DNA from: UBA10183 sp041653835
GTDB lineage: Bacteria; Omnitrophota; Gorgyraeia; Gorgyraeales; Gorgyraeaceae
Assembly (NCBI GenBank): GCA_041653835.1
Contig: JBAZEP010000008.1
Coordinates: 1-54,287, forward strand
DNA length: 54,287 nt
Direction: 5' to 3'
The notes under the pieces are model-generated. The model did no database searches. It had not been told where the DNA came from and saw only the letters and a program-made list of their open reading frames with translations. This document shows, one piece after another, positions 42,222 through 49,109 of the stretch; position 1 is the first letter of the stretch, and every line of letters starts with the position of its first letter. A program made the position numbers and the translations under genes.

Positions 42222-42961
42222 AACCTGAATTTTTCTCCCAGATACAGTTCTCTTGCCTTAGGATCGTTGACCAGCACCTCTTTTGTGCCGGAAATGAGGA
42301 TCTTTCCTTCCGCCATTATATACGAATGATTTGTTATTTCAAGCGTTTCCCTGACATTGTGGTCTGTCAGCAATATCCCCAAGCCTTTATTTTTCAGTTC
42401 TCCTATAATATCCTGCGCGTCCGCAACCGCGATAGGATCGATACCGCTAAAAGGCTCGTCCAGGAGAATAAACAGAGGGTTCGTCACCAATGCCCTGGTT
42501 ATTTCCAGCCTGCGCCTCTCTCCCCCTGAAAGCATATATGCCTTTTTCCTGGCGAGATGGCTTATGTTCAGCTCTTCCAGGAGCGCCTTTAACCTGCTCA
42601 GGCGCACCTCGCGGGGAAGATGCAGTGTTTCCAGTACAGCCATTATATTTTCTTCAACGGTAAGTTTCCTGAATATGGAAGGTTCCTGTGAAAGATACCC
42701 TATACCGCTCCTTGCCCTCCTGTACATCGCCAGTTTCGTAATATCGTTCCCGTCGAACATTATATTGCCGTCGTCAGGCTTCAATATCCCCACTATCATG
42801 TAAAAAGTGGTTGTCTTGCCCGCTCCGTTCGGGCCCAGGAGCCCTACTACCTCCCCGCGCTTCACCTTCATGCAGACCCCGTCCACCACCCTTTTACCGT
42901 CATAGGATTTTACAAGATTATTTATTTCCAGGAGATGTCCGTTAGTAGCCTGCTCCGTCAC
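42218..42961 (-). CDS. lptB: LPS export ABC transporter ATPase
   Basis: ATPase of the LptB2FG complex that extracts LPS from the inner membrane. The 247-aa protein has Walker A GPNGAGKTT, Q-loop LSQEPSIFRKLTVEEN, signature LSGGERRRLEI, Walker B LFILLDEPFSGIDP and switch His in LLTDHNVRETL. The sequence LSGGERRR and the ending ELYLGEKF are typical of LptB rather than amino-acid transporter ATPases. Its start overlaps the OstA-like gene by 20 bases. lptF and lptG are not in the window. Confidence 0.94.
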   Translation of the reverse strand: MTEQATNGHLLEINNLVKSYDGKRVVDGVCMKVKRGEVVGLLGPNGAGKTTTFYMIVGILKPDDGNIMFDGNDITKLAMYRRARSGIGYLSQEPSIFRKLTVEENIMAVLETLHLPREVRLSRLKALLEELNISHLARKKAYMLSGGERRRLEITRALVTNPLFILLDEPFSGIDPIAVADAQDIIGELKNKGLGILLTDHNVRETLEITNHSYIMAEGKILISGTKEVLVNDPKARELYLGEKFRL

Positions 42962-43790
42962 TTTTGATGACCAGTTTTGGCCTAGAGGGCAGTATGACCC
43001 TGGCCTGGTCCACCAGGTAGATAGCCTTCTCGCTGTAAGTTATGTTTTCCCCGTTTATTATCTTCACATTGCCGCGCGCGACCACGCACTTGACCTTTTT
43101 TGTTTCCGGGCTGAAATACACATCTATACGGTCCGCCAGGATATTCCCCTTCGAATCCTCCACTTTTACATTGCCGTGAAAAAATGCCCTGTTAAGCCTG
43201 TAATTCAATTCCAGCGGGCCGTCGCATGTTATGACAGCCTTTTCCTTGACCTCCGGAAACCCGGGCGGAAGCGGTTCGCCGGATACAAATTCCGCGTTTA
43301 TATCGTGTTTCAGTTCGGCTGTCTTGCCTTCTATGTCACATACCGCGCCCGTACCGGTAATATCCATGTCGGGCCTTTTTATGTTCACGCTGGCGTCGGT
43401 AGAAACACTTTTCGTCTCCGCGTCCCAAACCATGTAATCCGAGGACACTTTTGTGCCGTCGGTAGAGGCCGCGACGACATTGTCCGTAAGATGGACAAGG
43501 TTATCGCCTTTATCAAAAACGCCTTTATCGGCCTTTAATTTAAGCGCCGCGCCTTCTCCGAAAGACAGGGCGGACAAATATTCTATGTTTACTTTATTAT
43601 CCGAGACCTCCGCGGACTGCCCGTTTAATTTCCATTTCTGTGAGCCGCCTTCCTTATATTGCACGAAAGAAAAATCCTTCACTTCCTGCTGTGCTGGCGC
43701 CTGTTTTTCTTCCGCAAAAGAAATGCGCCACGCCGCAAGAATAAATAAAATAATAAAAAAACCTGCCTTTTTCATTCTTTTGTTTTCCAT
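42942..43790 (-). CDS. OstA/LptA-like periplasmic LPS transport protein
   Basis: 282-aa secreted protein with signal peptide (KKAGFFIILFILAAWRISFA, cut before EEKQ). Beta-strand-rich OstA-type repeats follow (LKADKGVFDKGDNLVHLTDN, AVCDIEGKTAELKHDI, FHGNVKVEDSKGNILADRID as separate pieces). These build the jellyroll bridge carrying LPS through the periplasm. Position between an LpxL-type gene and lptB supports LptA or a fused LptC/LptA role. An internal ATG at 43775 is an equally good start. It overlaps both neighbours by about 20 bases. Confidence 0.85.
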   Translation of the reverse strand: MENKRMKKAGFFIILFILAAWRISFAEEKQAPAQQEVKDFSFVQYKEGGSQKWKLNGQSAEVSDNKVNIEYLSALSFGEGAALKLKADKGVFDKGDNLVHLTDNVVAASTDGTKVSSDYMVWDAETKSVSTDASVNIKRPDMDITGTGAVCDIEGKTAELKHDINAEFVSGEPLPPGFPEVKEKAVITCDGPLELNYRLNRAFFHGNVKVEDSKGNILADRIDVYFSPETKKVKCVVARGNVKIINGENITYSEKAIYLVDQARVILPSRPKLVIKSDGAGY

Positions 43791-44662
43791 CTGTCATGAA
43801 ACCATACCCAGTGGTCCGGATATTTTCTTATATAGTCCTCTATAACAGCCGTATATCTTCCGGTATTTTCCGTTATATCTTTTTTCCTGTCGCCTGTATT
43901 AACCAATTCAACAGGCCTTTCGATAAAAAACTCGTGTCCGTGCGGACGCCGCACCATAAAACACGGGATAATAGGGGCCCCCGTCAAAACGCTTAAAACA
44001 GCCGCCCCGCTCGGTGTCCATGCTTTTTTCCCGAAAAAATCCACAAATACGCCCGAGACACTATCCATATCCTGATCGGGCATAATGCCTATGAATTCTT
44101 TATTTTTTAAAAGAGTTATTATTTCCCGCGCCGAGGCGTCCCTGTATATTACGTTGACGTTATTTTTTTTCCTTATACCGGACAAAAACGCCTCGAATCC
44201 CTCCATCCGCACGCGCCTGGCAATCACGCTCAACGGCATCCCCTTCATCGAAAGGTAATGGGCCAGGAGCTCCCAGTTCCCGAAATGGCCGGAAAGTATT
44301 ATACATCCCTTCTTTTCTTCCACGAACCGCCTCAACACACCTATATCCCTGCATGAGACATATGTGTCGATGTTCGTTTTATTGAATTTAGAGATGGCTG
44401 CTATCTCTATAAGATTTTTCCCGAGGTTTTCAAAGACCTTTTTAACTATGTTTCTTTTTTCCGCGGGGCTTTTGGAAGAGCCGAACGCGATATCCAGGTT
44501 TTCCAGCGCCTTCCGTCTCTCTTTTTTTAGAATATAAAAGCCCAGAACTCCGAAAGCCTGGCCAAGTCTAAGCCCTATCCTGGAAGGAAGCATCAAGACA
44601 ATAAAACTCATCAGCCTGAAGAGCAAAAAAATTACCACCCTTCTCGGCTTATTCTTAGCCAT
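43772..44662 (-). CDS. Lipid A-type lauroyl acyltransferase (LpxL/HtrB family)
   Basis: Inner-membrane acyltransferase of about 296 aa that adds a secondary acyl chain to lipid A or a related acceptor. It has an N-terminal hydrophobic segment (FLLFRLMSFIVLMLP), the catalytic HX4E motif in LSGHFGNWELLAHYLS, MPDQDMDSVSGVFVDFFGK (in part) and the C-terminal PDHWVWFHDRWK typical of the family. I prefer the ATG at 44662 over the TTG at 44668. The promoter's -10 box ends at 44672, so the mRNA would be nearly leaderless. First gene of the lpt/tig/serA operon. Confidence 0.9.
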   Translation of the reverse strand: MAKNKPRRVVIFLLFRLMSFIVLMLPSRIGLRLGQAFGVLGFYILKKERRKALENLDIAFGSSKSPAEKRNIVKKVFENLGKNLIEIAAISKFNKTNIDTYVSCRDIGVLRRFVEEKKGCIILSGHFGNWELLAHYLSMKGMPLSVIARRVRMEGFEAFLSGIRKKNNVNVIYRDASAREIITLLKNKEFIGIMPDQDMDSVSGVFVDFFGKKAWTPSGAAVLSVLTGAPIIPCFMVRRPHGHEFFIERPVELVNTGDRKKDITENTGRYTAVIEDYIRKYPDHWVWFHDRWKTKE

Positions 44663-44671
44663 AGCCAAAGT

Positions 44672-44701
44672 ATGTTAGCATATATAACGGATAAAAGTCA
44701 A
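44672..44701 (-). promoter_or_regulatory. Promoter of the lpxL-lptB-tig-clpP-serA-hppA operon
   Basis: Minus-strand TTGACT (44696-44701), 18 bases, TAACAT (44672-44677). The start point would be near 44665, only a few bases from the preferred ATG at 44662, so the transcript would have almost no 5' leader. Confidence 0.55.
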
Positions 44702-44719
44702 TAATAATAGGGGCGGGGC

Positions 44720-45094
44720 TCAGACTTTTAATATTTCTTTTATCTTCATGACCAGGATATCCAGCTCAAACGGCTTTTCGACGTATCCGCTGATCTTTTG
44801 AAAGGCGAAAAGGTCCCTTATCTTCTCCTCTTCCTTGCCGCTAAGCATCAGGACAGGCGTATCTTTTATCTTCTGGCTCTTCCTTACCTCCTTAAGGCAT
44901 GAATAACCGTCCATATTAGGCATCATTATATCCATAATAATAATATCAGGCTTTTCCAGCTCCGCGGTCTGTATCCCTCTTTCCCCGTCTCCCGCGGTTA
45001 CCACGGTAAATCCTTCCTGTTCAAGCCTGATCTTCAGTAATTTTTGTATATCTTCTTCGTCGTCTATAACTAATATCTTTTTCCGCTCATCCAT
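44720..45094 (-). CDS. Stand-alone response-regulator receiver (CheY-like), second
   Basis: 124-aa single receiver domain with the acidic pair DDEED (near 11), phospho-acceptor Asp in IIIMDIMMPNMDGY (near 54), Thr/Ser in VLMLSGKEE and the conserved Lys in GYVEKPFELD. There is no output domain, so it must act by protein contact or as a phosphate relay or sink. The start is set by GGAGG seven bases before the ATG at 45094; the frame extends to 45121 through a hairpin. Last gene of the Kdo operon tail. Confidence 0.9.
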   Translation of the reverse strand: MDERKKILVIDDEEDIQKLLKIRLEQEGFTVVTAGDGERGIQTAELEKPDIIIMDIMMPNMDGYSCLKEVRKSQKIKDTPVLMLSGKEEEKIRDLFAFQKISGYVEKPFELDILVMKIKEILKV

Positions 45095-45104
45095 TTTAGA
45101 CCTC

Positions 45105-45127
45105 CGAATTTTGTGAAACAAAATTCG
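45105..45127. repeat. Perfect hairpin next to the second receiver's ribosome site
   Basis: CGAATTTTGT and ACAAAATTCG (10-bp perfect arms, 3-base loop GAA) abut the GGAGG that serves the gene ending at 44720. It may protect or expose that ribosome site, or be part of a compound repeat with the hairpin at 45127-45168. Confidence 0.6.
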
Positions 45128-45168
45128 TCCCGAGCCGCCATGGTTTTTACCATCGGGCGGCGAGGGAC
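45127..45168. repeat. GC-rich imperfect inverted repeat between the two receiver genes
   Basis: GTCCCGAGCCGCCATGG and CCATCGGGCGGCGAGGGAC form an imperfect stem around TTTTTA. With the neighbouring 45105-45127 hairpin it fills the 80-base gap between two co-oriented receiver genes. It is GC-rich compared with other intergenic DNA here and may be a mobile palindrome. Confidence 0.55.
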
Positions 45169-45174
45169 TGTGTC

Positions 45175-45546
45175 TTATTTATTTAACAACTCTCTTATCT
45201 TATTGAGCAATATCTCCGGTTCGAAAGGCTTGGTAATATACGCGTCCGCGCCCATATCCCCGCCAATATCCTCGTATTTTTGCTCCGCCATGGCCGTAAC
45301 TATTATAATGGGCAGGGTTTTGTACGCCTCGTCTAATTTCAACATTCGGCAAACCTCATACCCGTCAAGCTTAGGGAGCATAAGGTCCAATATCATAAGA
45401 TCAGGTTTTTCTGCCCTTGCCTTATCAAGACCTTCCTGGCCGTCCGAAGCGGTCAGGACTTCATAATTATTCGCCTCCAGCCTGAGCCTCAATATACTTA
45501 AAATATCCTCTTCGTCATCTACTACCAAAATCTTTTTTTTATCCAT
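45175..45546 (-). CDS. Stand-alone response-regulator receiver (CheY-like), first
   Basis: 123-aa receiver domain: acidic pair VDDEED, phospho-acceptor Asp in LMILDLMLPKLDGYEVCRML (in part), Thr in IIIVTAMAEQ and Lys in AYITKPFEPEILL. All phosphorylation residues are present and there is no output domain. The ATG overlaps the histidine kinase stop by 8 bases, so the kinase and this receiver are translationally coupled and are probably a pair. Related to, but clearly different from, the second receiver downstream. Confidence 0.92.
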   Translation of the reverse strand: MDKKKILVVDDEEDILSILRLRLEANNYEVLTASDGQEGLDKARAEKPDLMILDLMLPKLDGYEVCRMLKLDEAYKTLPIIIVTAMAEQKYEDIGGDMGADAYITKPFEPEILLNKIRELLNK

Positions 45547-46711
45547 TATTCAATACCCCCGCGGGATTTCCGCAGTTCTCCAGTTCTTTTTCCGCTTTTT
45601 TTACAAGCTCTTCTTTATTCGCGGTTTCGTCAGGATATATCGAAATACCGAAGAAAAGAGGGGTCTTGGTATTATTCCCTATCCTTTTTATCATCTCCAT
45701 CACGCCAAGCCTGTCCGCGGCGGCGATTATCATGATACGGCCTTCTTTTCCGTCACTCATAACCTTATCTTCCGGGCCCCGTACTGTCTTTTTTATGATA
45801 TCCTCGGTCTCGGCGATAATATCCGCGGGCTTAGCTTTTAAGTCCTTTATCTCTAAAATAACCAGGGCGATCTTAATGCCGTTATATACGGATTTTTCGA
45901 GCGCCTCTTCCATTAAAAAATCAAACTCCTCGTGTTTTTTGTATAGCGGCAGGGTAAAAATAAATTTACTTCCCTTGTCAGGCTCTGATGCCGCCCATAT
46001 GTCCCCGCCATGGAGCCCTATTATGCTTTTCGAGATAGCGAGGCTCAGGCCCGCCCCGTTATGCCTGCGGGTCATGCCCATATCCAGCGGATTAAAATCC
46101 TTGAACAGGTCTTTCATTTTCTCCTGCGGCATGCCTATGCCGCTGTCCTCCACGGTAATTTTTATAAAATCCCTGCCGTCTTTACTTTCCCTGGAACTGG
46201 ATATGCTTACCTTCCCTTTTTCCTTATTAAACTTTATCGCGTTGGATATAAGGCTTTTGACTACGCGGCCTATCCTGTCCGGATCGAGCCACGCGGATTC
46301 CATCGGCATGCCCGGGGAAAAATAAAATTCTATATTTTTCCGGTCGGCTTCTATTTTCGTGGAAGCATAGACATCTTTTATTAATTCGTTTATATCCATT
46401 TTTTTCTTATGCAGTACTACCCTTCCTGCTTCCAGCTTGGACATATCAAGGATGTCTGTTATAAGCTTTGTCAGGCGTTTTATATTATCCCTGGCTATGA
46501 TAAGTATCTTCTTCTGCTGTTCGCTGACAGGGCCAACCACGCCGTCAAGCACCAGGGAAACGCTCTCTTTGATGGATGTGATCGGCGTCCTCAATTCATG
46601 GGAGATAAGCGATATAAAATCGGATTTTATCGCGGCTAGTTTCCTGATCTCCTCATCCGCTTTTAAAAGCTCGTTTTTAAGCCTTTGTATTTCTTTTTCC
46701 TGACCTGTCAT
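45539..46711 (-). CDS. Soluble histidine kinase with degenerate GGDEF-like C-terminal domain
   Basis: 390 aa from the ATG at 46711 (MTGQEKEIQRL), which overlaps the kdsC stop as ATGA; the frame open to 46831 covers kdsC. There is no membrane segment. A short coiled coil leads to the phospho-acceptor His in SLISHELRTPITS (near 45), then the ATPase domain with N box SNAIKFN, DSGIGM and NGAGLSLAISK. Residues ~275-385 resemble a GGDEF domain (ALVILEIKDL, GISIYPDETANKEELVKKAE), but GGDEF itself is absent, so cyclic-di-GMP synthesis is unlikely. The input is presumably intracellular. Confidence 0.88.
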   Translation of the reverse strand: MTGQEKEIQRLKNELLKADEEIRKLAAIKSDFISLISHELRTPITSIKESVSLVLDGVVGPVSEQQKKILIIARDNIKRLTKLITDILDMSKLEAGRVVLHKKKMDINELIKDVYASTKIEADRKNIEFYFSPGMPMESAWLDPDRIGRVVKSLISNAIKFNKEKGKVSISSSRESKDGRDFIKITVEDSGIGMPQEKMKDLFKDFNPLDMGMTRRHNGAGLSLAISKSIIGLHGGDIWAASEPDKGSKFIFTLPLYKKHEEFDFLMEEALEKSVYNGIKIALVILEIKDLKAKPADIIAETEDIIKKTVRGPEDKVMSDGKEGRIMIIAAADRLGVMEMIKRIGNNTKTPLFFGISIYPDETANKEELVKKAEKELENCGNPAGVLNNG

Positions 46712-47232
46712 GCCGGATCCCCTGTATATTCCTTTATCGCCTTGTCCCACAAACCCTGTGATTTCAATATGATCTCCGCGACTTCCCGTACAGCTCCTTT
46801 GCCGCCGCCCTTTTTGGTAATATAATGGCATGCCCTTTTTACCTCTTCCGCGGCCTCAGGCGGGGCAATGCTTAGGCCAACCCTTTTCAAGACAGGCAGG
46901 TCTATCAAATCGTCTCCCATAAAACAGACCTCGTCATCTTTCATCATGAATTTTTTGATTGCCGATTCATAGATCTCGAGTTTTTTATGGCCTGAATAAA
47001 CCTTAGCGACATGCATATCCTTTGCCCGGCGTTTGACCGCGCCGCTGCCCCTGGCGGTTATGATCGCGGATTTTATGCCCGCGCGGTATAAAAGGGCCAT
47101 ACCAAAACCGTCGTGGACGTTAAAGAATTTCATTTCGTTATTGAAATTATCGTATACGATACGGCCGTCGGTCAATACACCGTCCACATCCAGTATCAAC
47201 AGTTTTATTTTCTTAGCTTTTTCTTCTATCAT
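46708..47232 (-). CDS. kdsC: KDO-8-phosphate phosphatase (KdsC-type HAD hydrolase)
   Basis: Removes phosphate from KDO-8-P. The 174-aa HAD enzyme of the small, capless C0 type has LLILDVDGVLTDGRIVYD with the nucleophile Asp, VHDGFGMALLYRAGI, IITARGSGAV with motif II Thr, and VCFMGDDLIDLPVLKRVGL with motif III/IV. The start is placed at the ATG at 47232 (MIEEKAKKIK). The frame open to 47394 runs through the palindrome 47244-47265 and into kdsD. Operon neighbours kdsA, kdsB and kdsD make the substrate assignment firm. Confidence 0.93.
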   Translation of the reverse strand: MIEEKAKKIKLLILDVDGVLTDGRIVYDNFNNEMKFFNVHDGFGMALLYRAGIKSAIITARGSGAVKRRAKDMHVAKVYSGHKKLEIYESAIKKFMMKDDEVCFMGDDLIDLPVLKRVGLSIAPPEAAEEVKRACHYITKKGGGKGAVREVAEIILKSQGLWDKAIKEYTGDPA

Positions 47233-47243
47233 AGCAATCCGCG

Positions 47244-47265
47244 GGGGCACGGCATGCCGTGCCCC
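47244..47265. repeat. GGCATGCC palindrome variant at the kdsD stop codon
   Basis: A perfect 22-base palindrome, arms GGGGCACGGCA and TGCCGTGCCCC, between kdsD and kdsC. The kdsD TAG overlaps its edge (TAGGGGCACGG on the minus strand). It shares the GGGG-CA-GGCATGCC-TG-CCCC layout with the copies inside proS and kdsD, with C and G swapped in the arms. Confidence 0.75.
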
Positions 47266-48239
47266 TACACTAATCCCGCCTTCAATAAATCCTGCACATC
47301 CACCAAACCTACGGCCCTGCCTCTTTCGTCCACTATGGGTATCTCGTCTATCTTGTATTCCTGCAATATCCTCAACGCCTCGACGGCAAGGCAATCTTTT
47401 TTAAGCGTCCGGGGGTTCTTTGTCATGACGTCTTTTACCTGCCTGTCAAGGAGGGGACAGGCATGCCTGTACCCTGCGACGCCTAAATGCCTTCTTAGGT
47501 CTCCGTCCGTAAAAATACCTTTTACCCTGCCTTTTGCGTCAACCACGGTGGCACTGCCCGCCCTCGCGGCGGTAATGGCAAGAAGTACGTCCTTTACCTT
47601 TTTAGCCTCCCTAACTACGGGATTGCCCTGCCCCTTGCGCATTATGTCTTCTACCTTGAGCAATAACTGTTTACCGAGGCTTCCACCCGGATGAAGAAAA
47701 GCAAAATCGCTTTTTTTGAATTTTCTCTTGTCCATGAGCGCGGCGCAGAGCGCGTCACCCATCGCGAGCATGCTGGTAGTCGACGCCATCGGGGCAAGCC
47801 CCAGGGGGCACGCCTCAACTTTAATGGAAACATCCAGCACTGCGTCGCTGTTTTTCGCGAGAGTCGACCTAGCTGAACCGGTAATCCCTATCAGCCTGCT
47901 CCCTATCTTTTTTATAAGAGGGATGAGATGCGTTATCTCCTCGGTCTCGCCGCTGTTTGATATGGCGATTACCACGTCTTCTTTTTTGACCCTGCCGAGA
48001 TCCCCGTGTATAGCCTCCGCGGAATGCAGCCACAGACTGGGTGTGCCTGTGGAGGCGAGCGTAGCGGAGATCTTCTGCCCTATTATGCCTGCCTTACCCA
48101 TACCAGTAACGACAACCCTGCCCTTGCATGCGTATATAAAGCCCACGGCCTTCTCAAAGTCCTCATTTATGCGGGACATCAGATGCCTTATTGAATCAGC
48201 CTCGACCTTCAAAACCTGCCTAGCGCGTTTTTTTATCAT
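47265..48239 (-). CDS. kdsD: D-arabinose-5-phosphate isomerase
   Basis: Converts ribulose-5-P to arabinose-5-P, the Kdo precursor. The 324-aa KpsF/GutQ-type protein has a SIS domain at about 35-175 (VTGMGKAGIIGQKISATLAS, in part, SLWLHSAEAIHGDLG, ISNSGETEEI). A CBS pair at about 205-324 follows (GIFTDGDLRRHL, DEIPIVDERGRAVGLVDVQDLL in part). Residues ~255-262 (GYRHACPL) between the CBS units come from the palindrome at 47452-47475. A second palindrome overlaps the stop codon. Confidence 0.94.
   Translation of the reverse strand: MIKKRARQVLKVEADSIRHLMSRINEDFEKAVGFIYACKGRVVVTGMGKAGIIGQKISATLASTGTPSLWLHSAEAIHGDLGRVKKEDVVIAISNSGETEEITHLIPLIKKIGSRLIGITGSARSTLAKNSDAVLDVSIKVEACPLGLAPMASTTSMLAMGDALCAALMDKRKFKKSDFAFLHPGGSLGKQLLLKVEDIMRKGQGNPVVREAKKVKDVLLAITAARAGSATVVDAKGRVKGIFTDGDLRRHLGVAGYRHACPLLDRQVKDVMTKNPRTLKKDCLAVEALRILQEYKIDEIPIVDERGRAVGLVDVQDLLKAGLV
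47452..47475. repeat. GGCATGCC palindrome inserted in frame within kdsD
   Basis: Near-perfect palindrome (AGGGGACAGGCA / TGCCTGTACCCT). Translated as A-G-Y-R-H-A-C-P-L, the same frame and nearly the same peptide as the proS copy (26649-26672). One arm has a single-base change (GTACCC against GTCCCC). It lies in the loop between the two CBS units. Confidence 0.8.
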
Positions 48240-48247
48240 AACATTTC

Positions 48248-48288
48248 CTAAGGCAACATTTGTGACACTGTCATAAATGTTGCCTTAG
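48248..48288. repeat. GACACTGTC-core palindrome, copy 2 (kdsA/kdsD junction)
   Basis: 20-base arms (48248-48267 and 48269-48288) with one mismatch around a single C; ends CTAAGGCAAC, core TGACACTGTCA. The kdsA TAA lies in its right edge and the kdsD ATG is 8 bases from its left edge. It belongs with 29622-29666 and 52452-52492. Confidence 0.8.
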
Positions 48289-49109
48289 CCGGTTTTCACG
48301 ATACTATCTATTTTTTTTACATCTTTCAGCAATTTTTCCAACGTATCCAGCGCGATCATGTTCGGGCCGTCGCACGGCGCTTTGTCCGGGTCCTCGTGGA
48401 CCTCCAGGAATAATCCGCCGCAGCCTGTCGCGGCAGCGGCGCGCGAAAGAGCGGGCACGAACCTTCTTTCCCCGCCGGAGGAGCATCCCGCGCCTCCGGG
48501 CAGCTGCACGCTGTGAGTCGCGTCATATACAACAGGATAGCCGTATTCTCTCATTATCTCGAGCGAACGGAAATCGCTCACGAGATTATTATATCCGAAC
48601 ATTACACCGCGTTCCGTAATGATAATGTTTCTATTGCCAGCGGCTTCAACCTTCTCTATTATATTTTTAATGTCCCACGGCGACAGGAACTGCCCCTTCT
48701 TTATGTTCACTATCTTTTTTGTTTCAGCGGCCGCTATAATAAAATCCGTCTGCCTGCATAAAAAAGCCGGTATCTGTATAATATCCAGTACCTCTTTCGC
48801 TTCGCTCAGCTCGGACCTGCAATGGACATCGCTTAACACAGGCACTCCTATCTCCTTTTTGATCCTTGCCAGGATCTTGAGGCCTTTACTTATCCCAGGC
48901 CCCCTGTAGGACTTCACGCTTGAGCGGTTTGCCTTGTCATAGCTGCATTTAAAAATAAACCCTATGCCCAGCTTGGCGCATATCTTCCTGATCTTCAAGG
49001 CGTGGCGCATAGCGTGCGATTCGCTCTCTATCACGCATGGCCCGGCTATGAGTACGATAGGATTTTTTCCCCCGATTTTGACTTTACCCGCTTTTATCTC
49101 TTTAGTCAT
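48285..49109 (-). CDS. kdsA: 3-deoxy-8-phosphooctulonate synthase (KDO-8-P synthase)
   Basis: Condenses PEP with arabinose-5-P. The 274-aa TIM-barrel enzyme shows LIAGPCVIESE, KCSYDKANRSSVKSYRGPG, PVLSDVHCRSE, IPAFLCRQTDFIIAA, KGQFLSPWDIKN, ITERGVMFGYNN, DATHSVQLPGG and GLFLEVHEDPDKAPCDGPN as separate blocks. The Asn in KANRSS fits KdsA rather than DAHP synthase. The ATG overlaps the pyrG stop (ATGA). The stop codon lies in a palindromic repeat. Confidence 0.97.
   Translation of the reverse strand: MTKEIKAGKVKIGGKNPIVLIAGPCVIESESHAMRHALKIRKICAKLGIGFIFKCSYDKANRSSVKSYRGPGISKGLKILARIKKEIGVPVLSDVHCRSELSEAKEVLDIIQIPAFLCRQTDFIIAAAETKKIVNIKKGQFLSPWDIKNIIEKVEAAGNRNIIITERGVMFGYNNLVSDFRSLEIMREYGYPVVYDATHSVQLPGGAGCSSGGERRFVPALSRAAAATGCGGLFLEVHEDPDKAPCDGPNMIALDTLEKLLKDVKKIDSIVKTG

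Noticed and set aside
46712..46831. Longer histidine kinase start
   Set aside because: The added sequence runs back into kdsC in another frame; the ATGA overlap at 46708-46711 is the usual coupling layout.
47233..47394. Longer KdsC start
   Set aside because: The added sequence is translated palindrome plus the end of kdsD in another frame; the HAD motif begins normally after the ATG at 47232.
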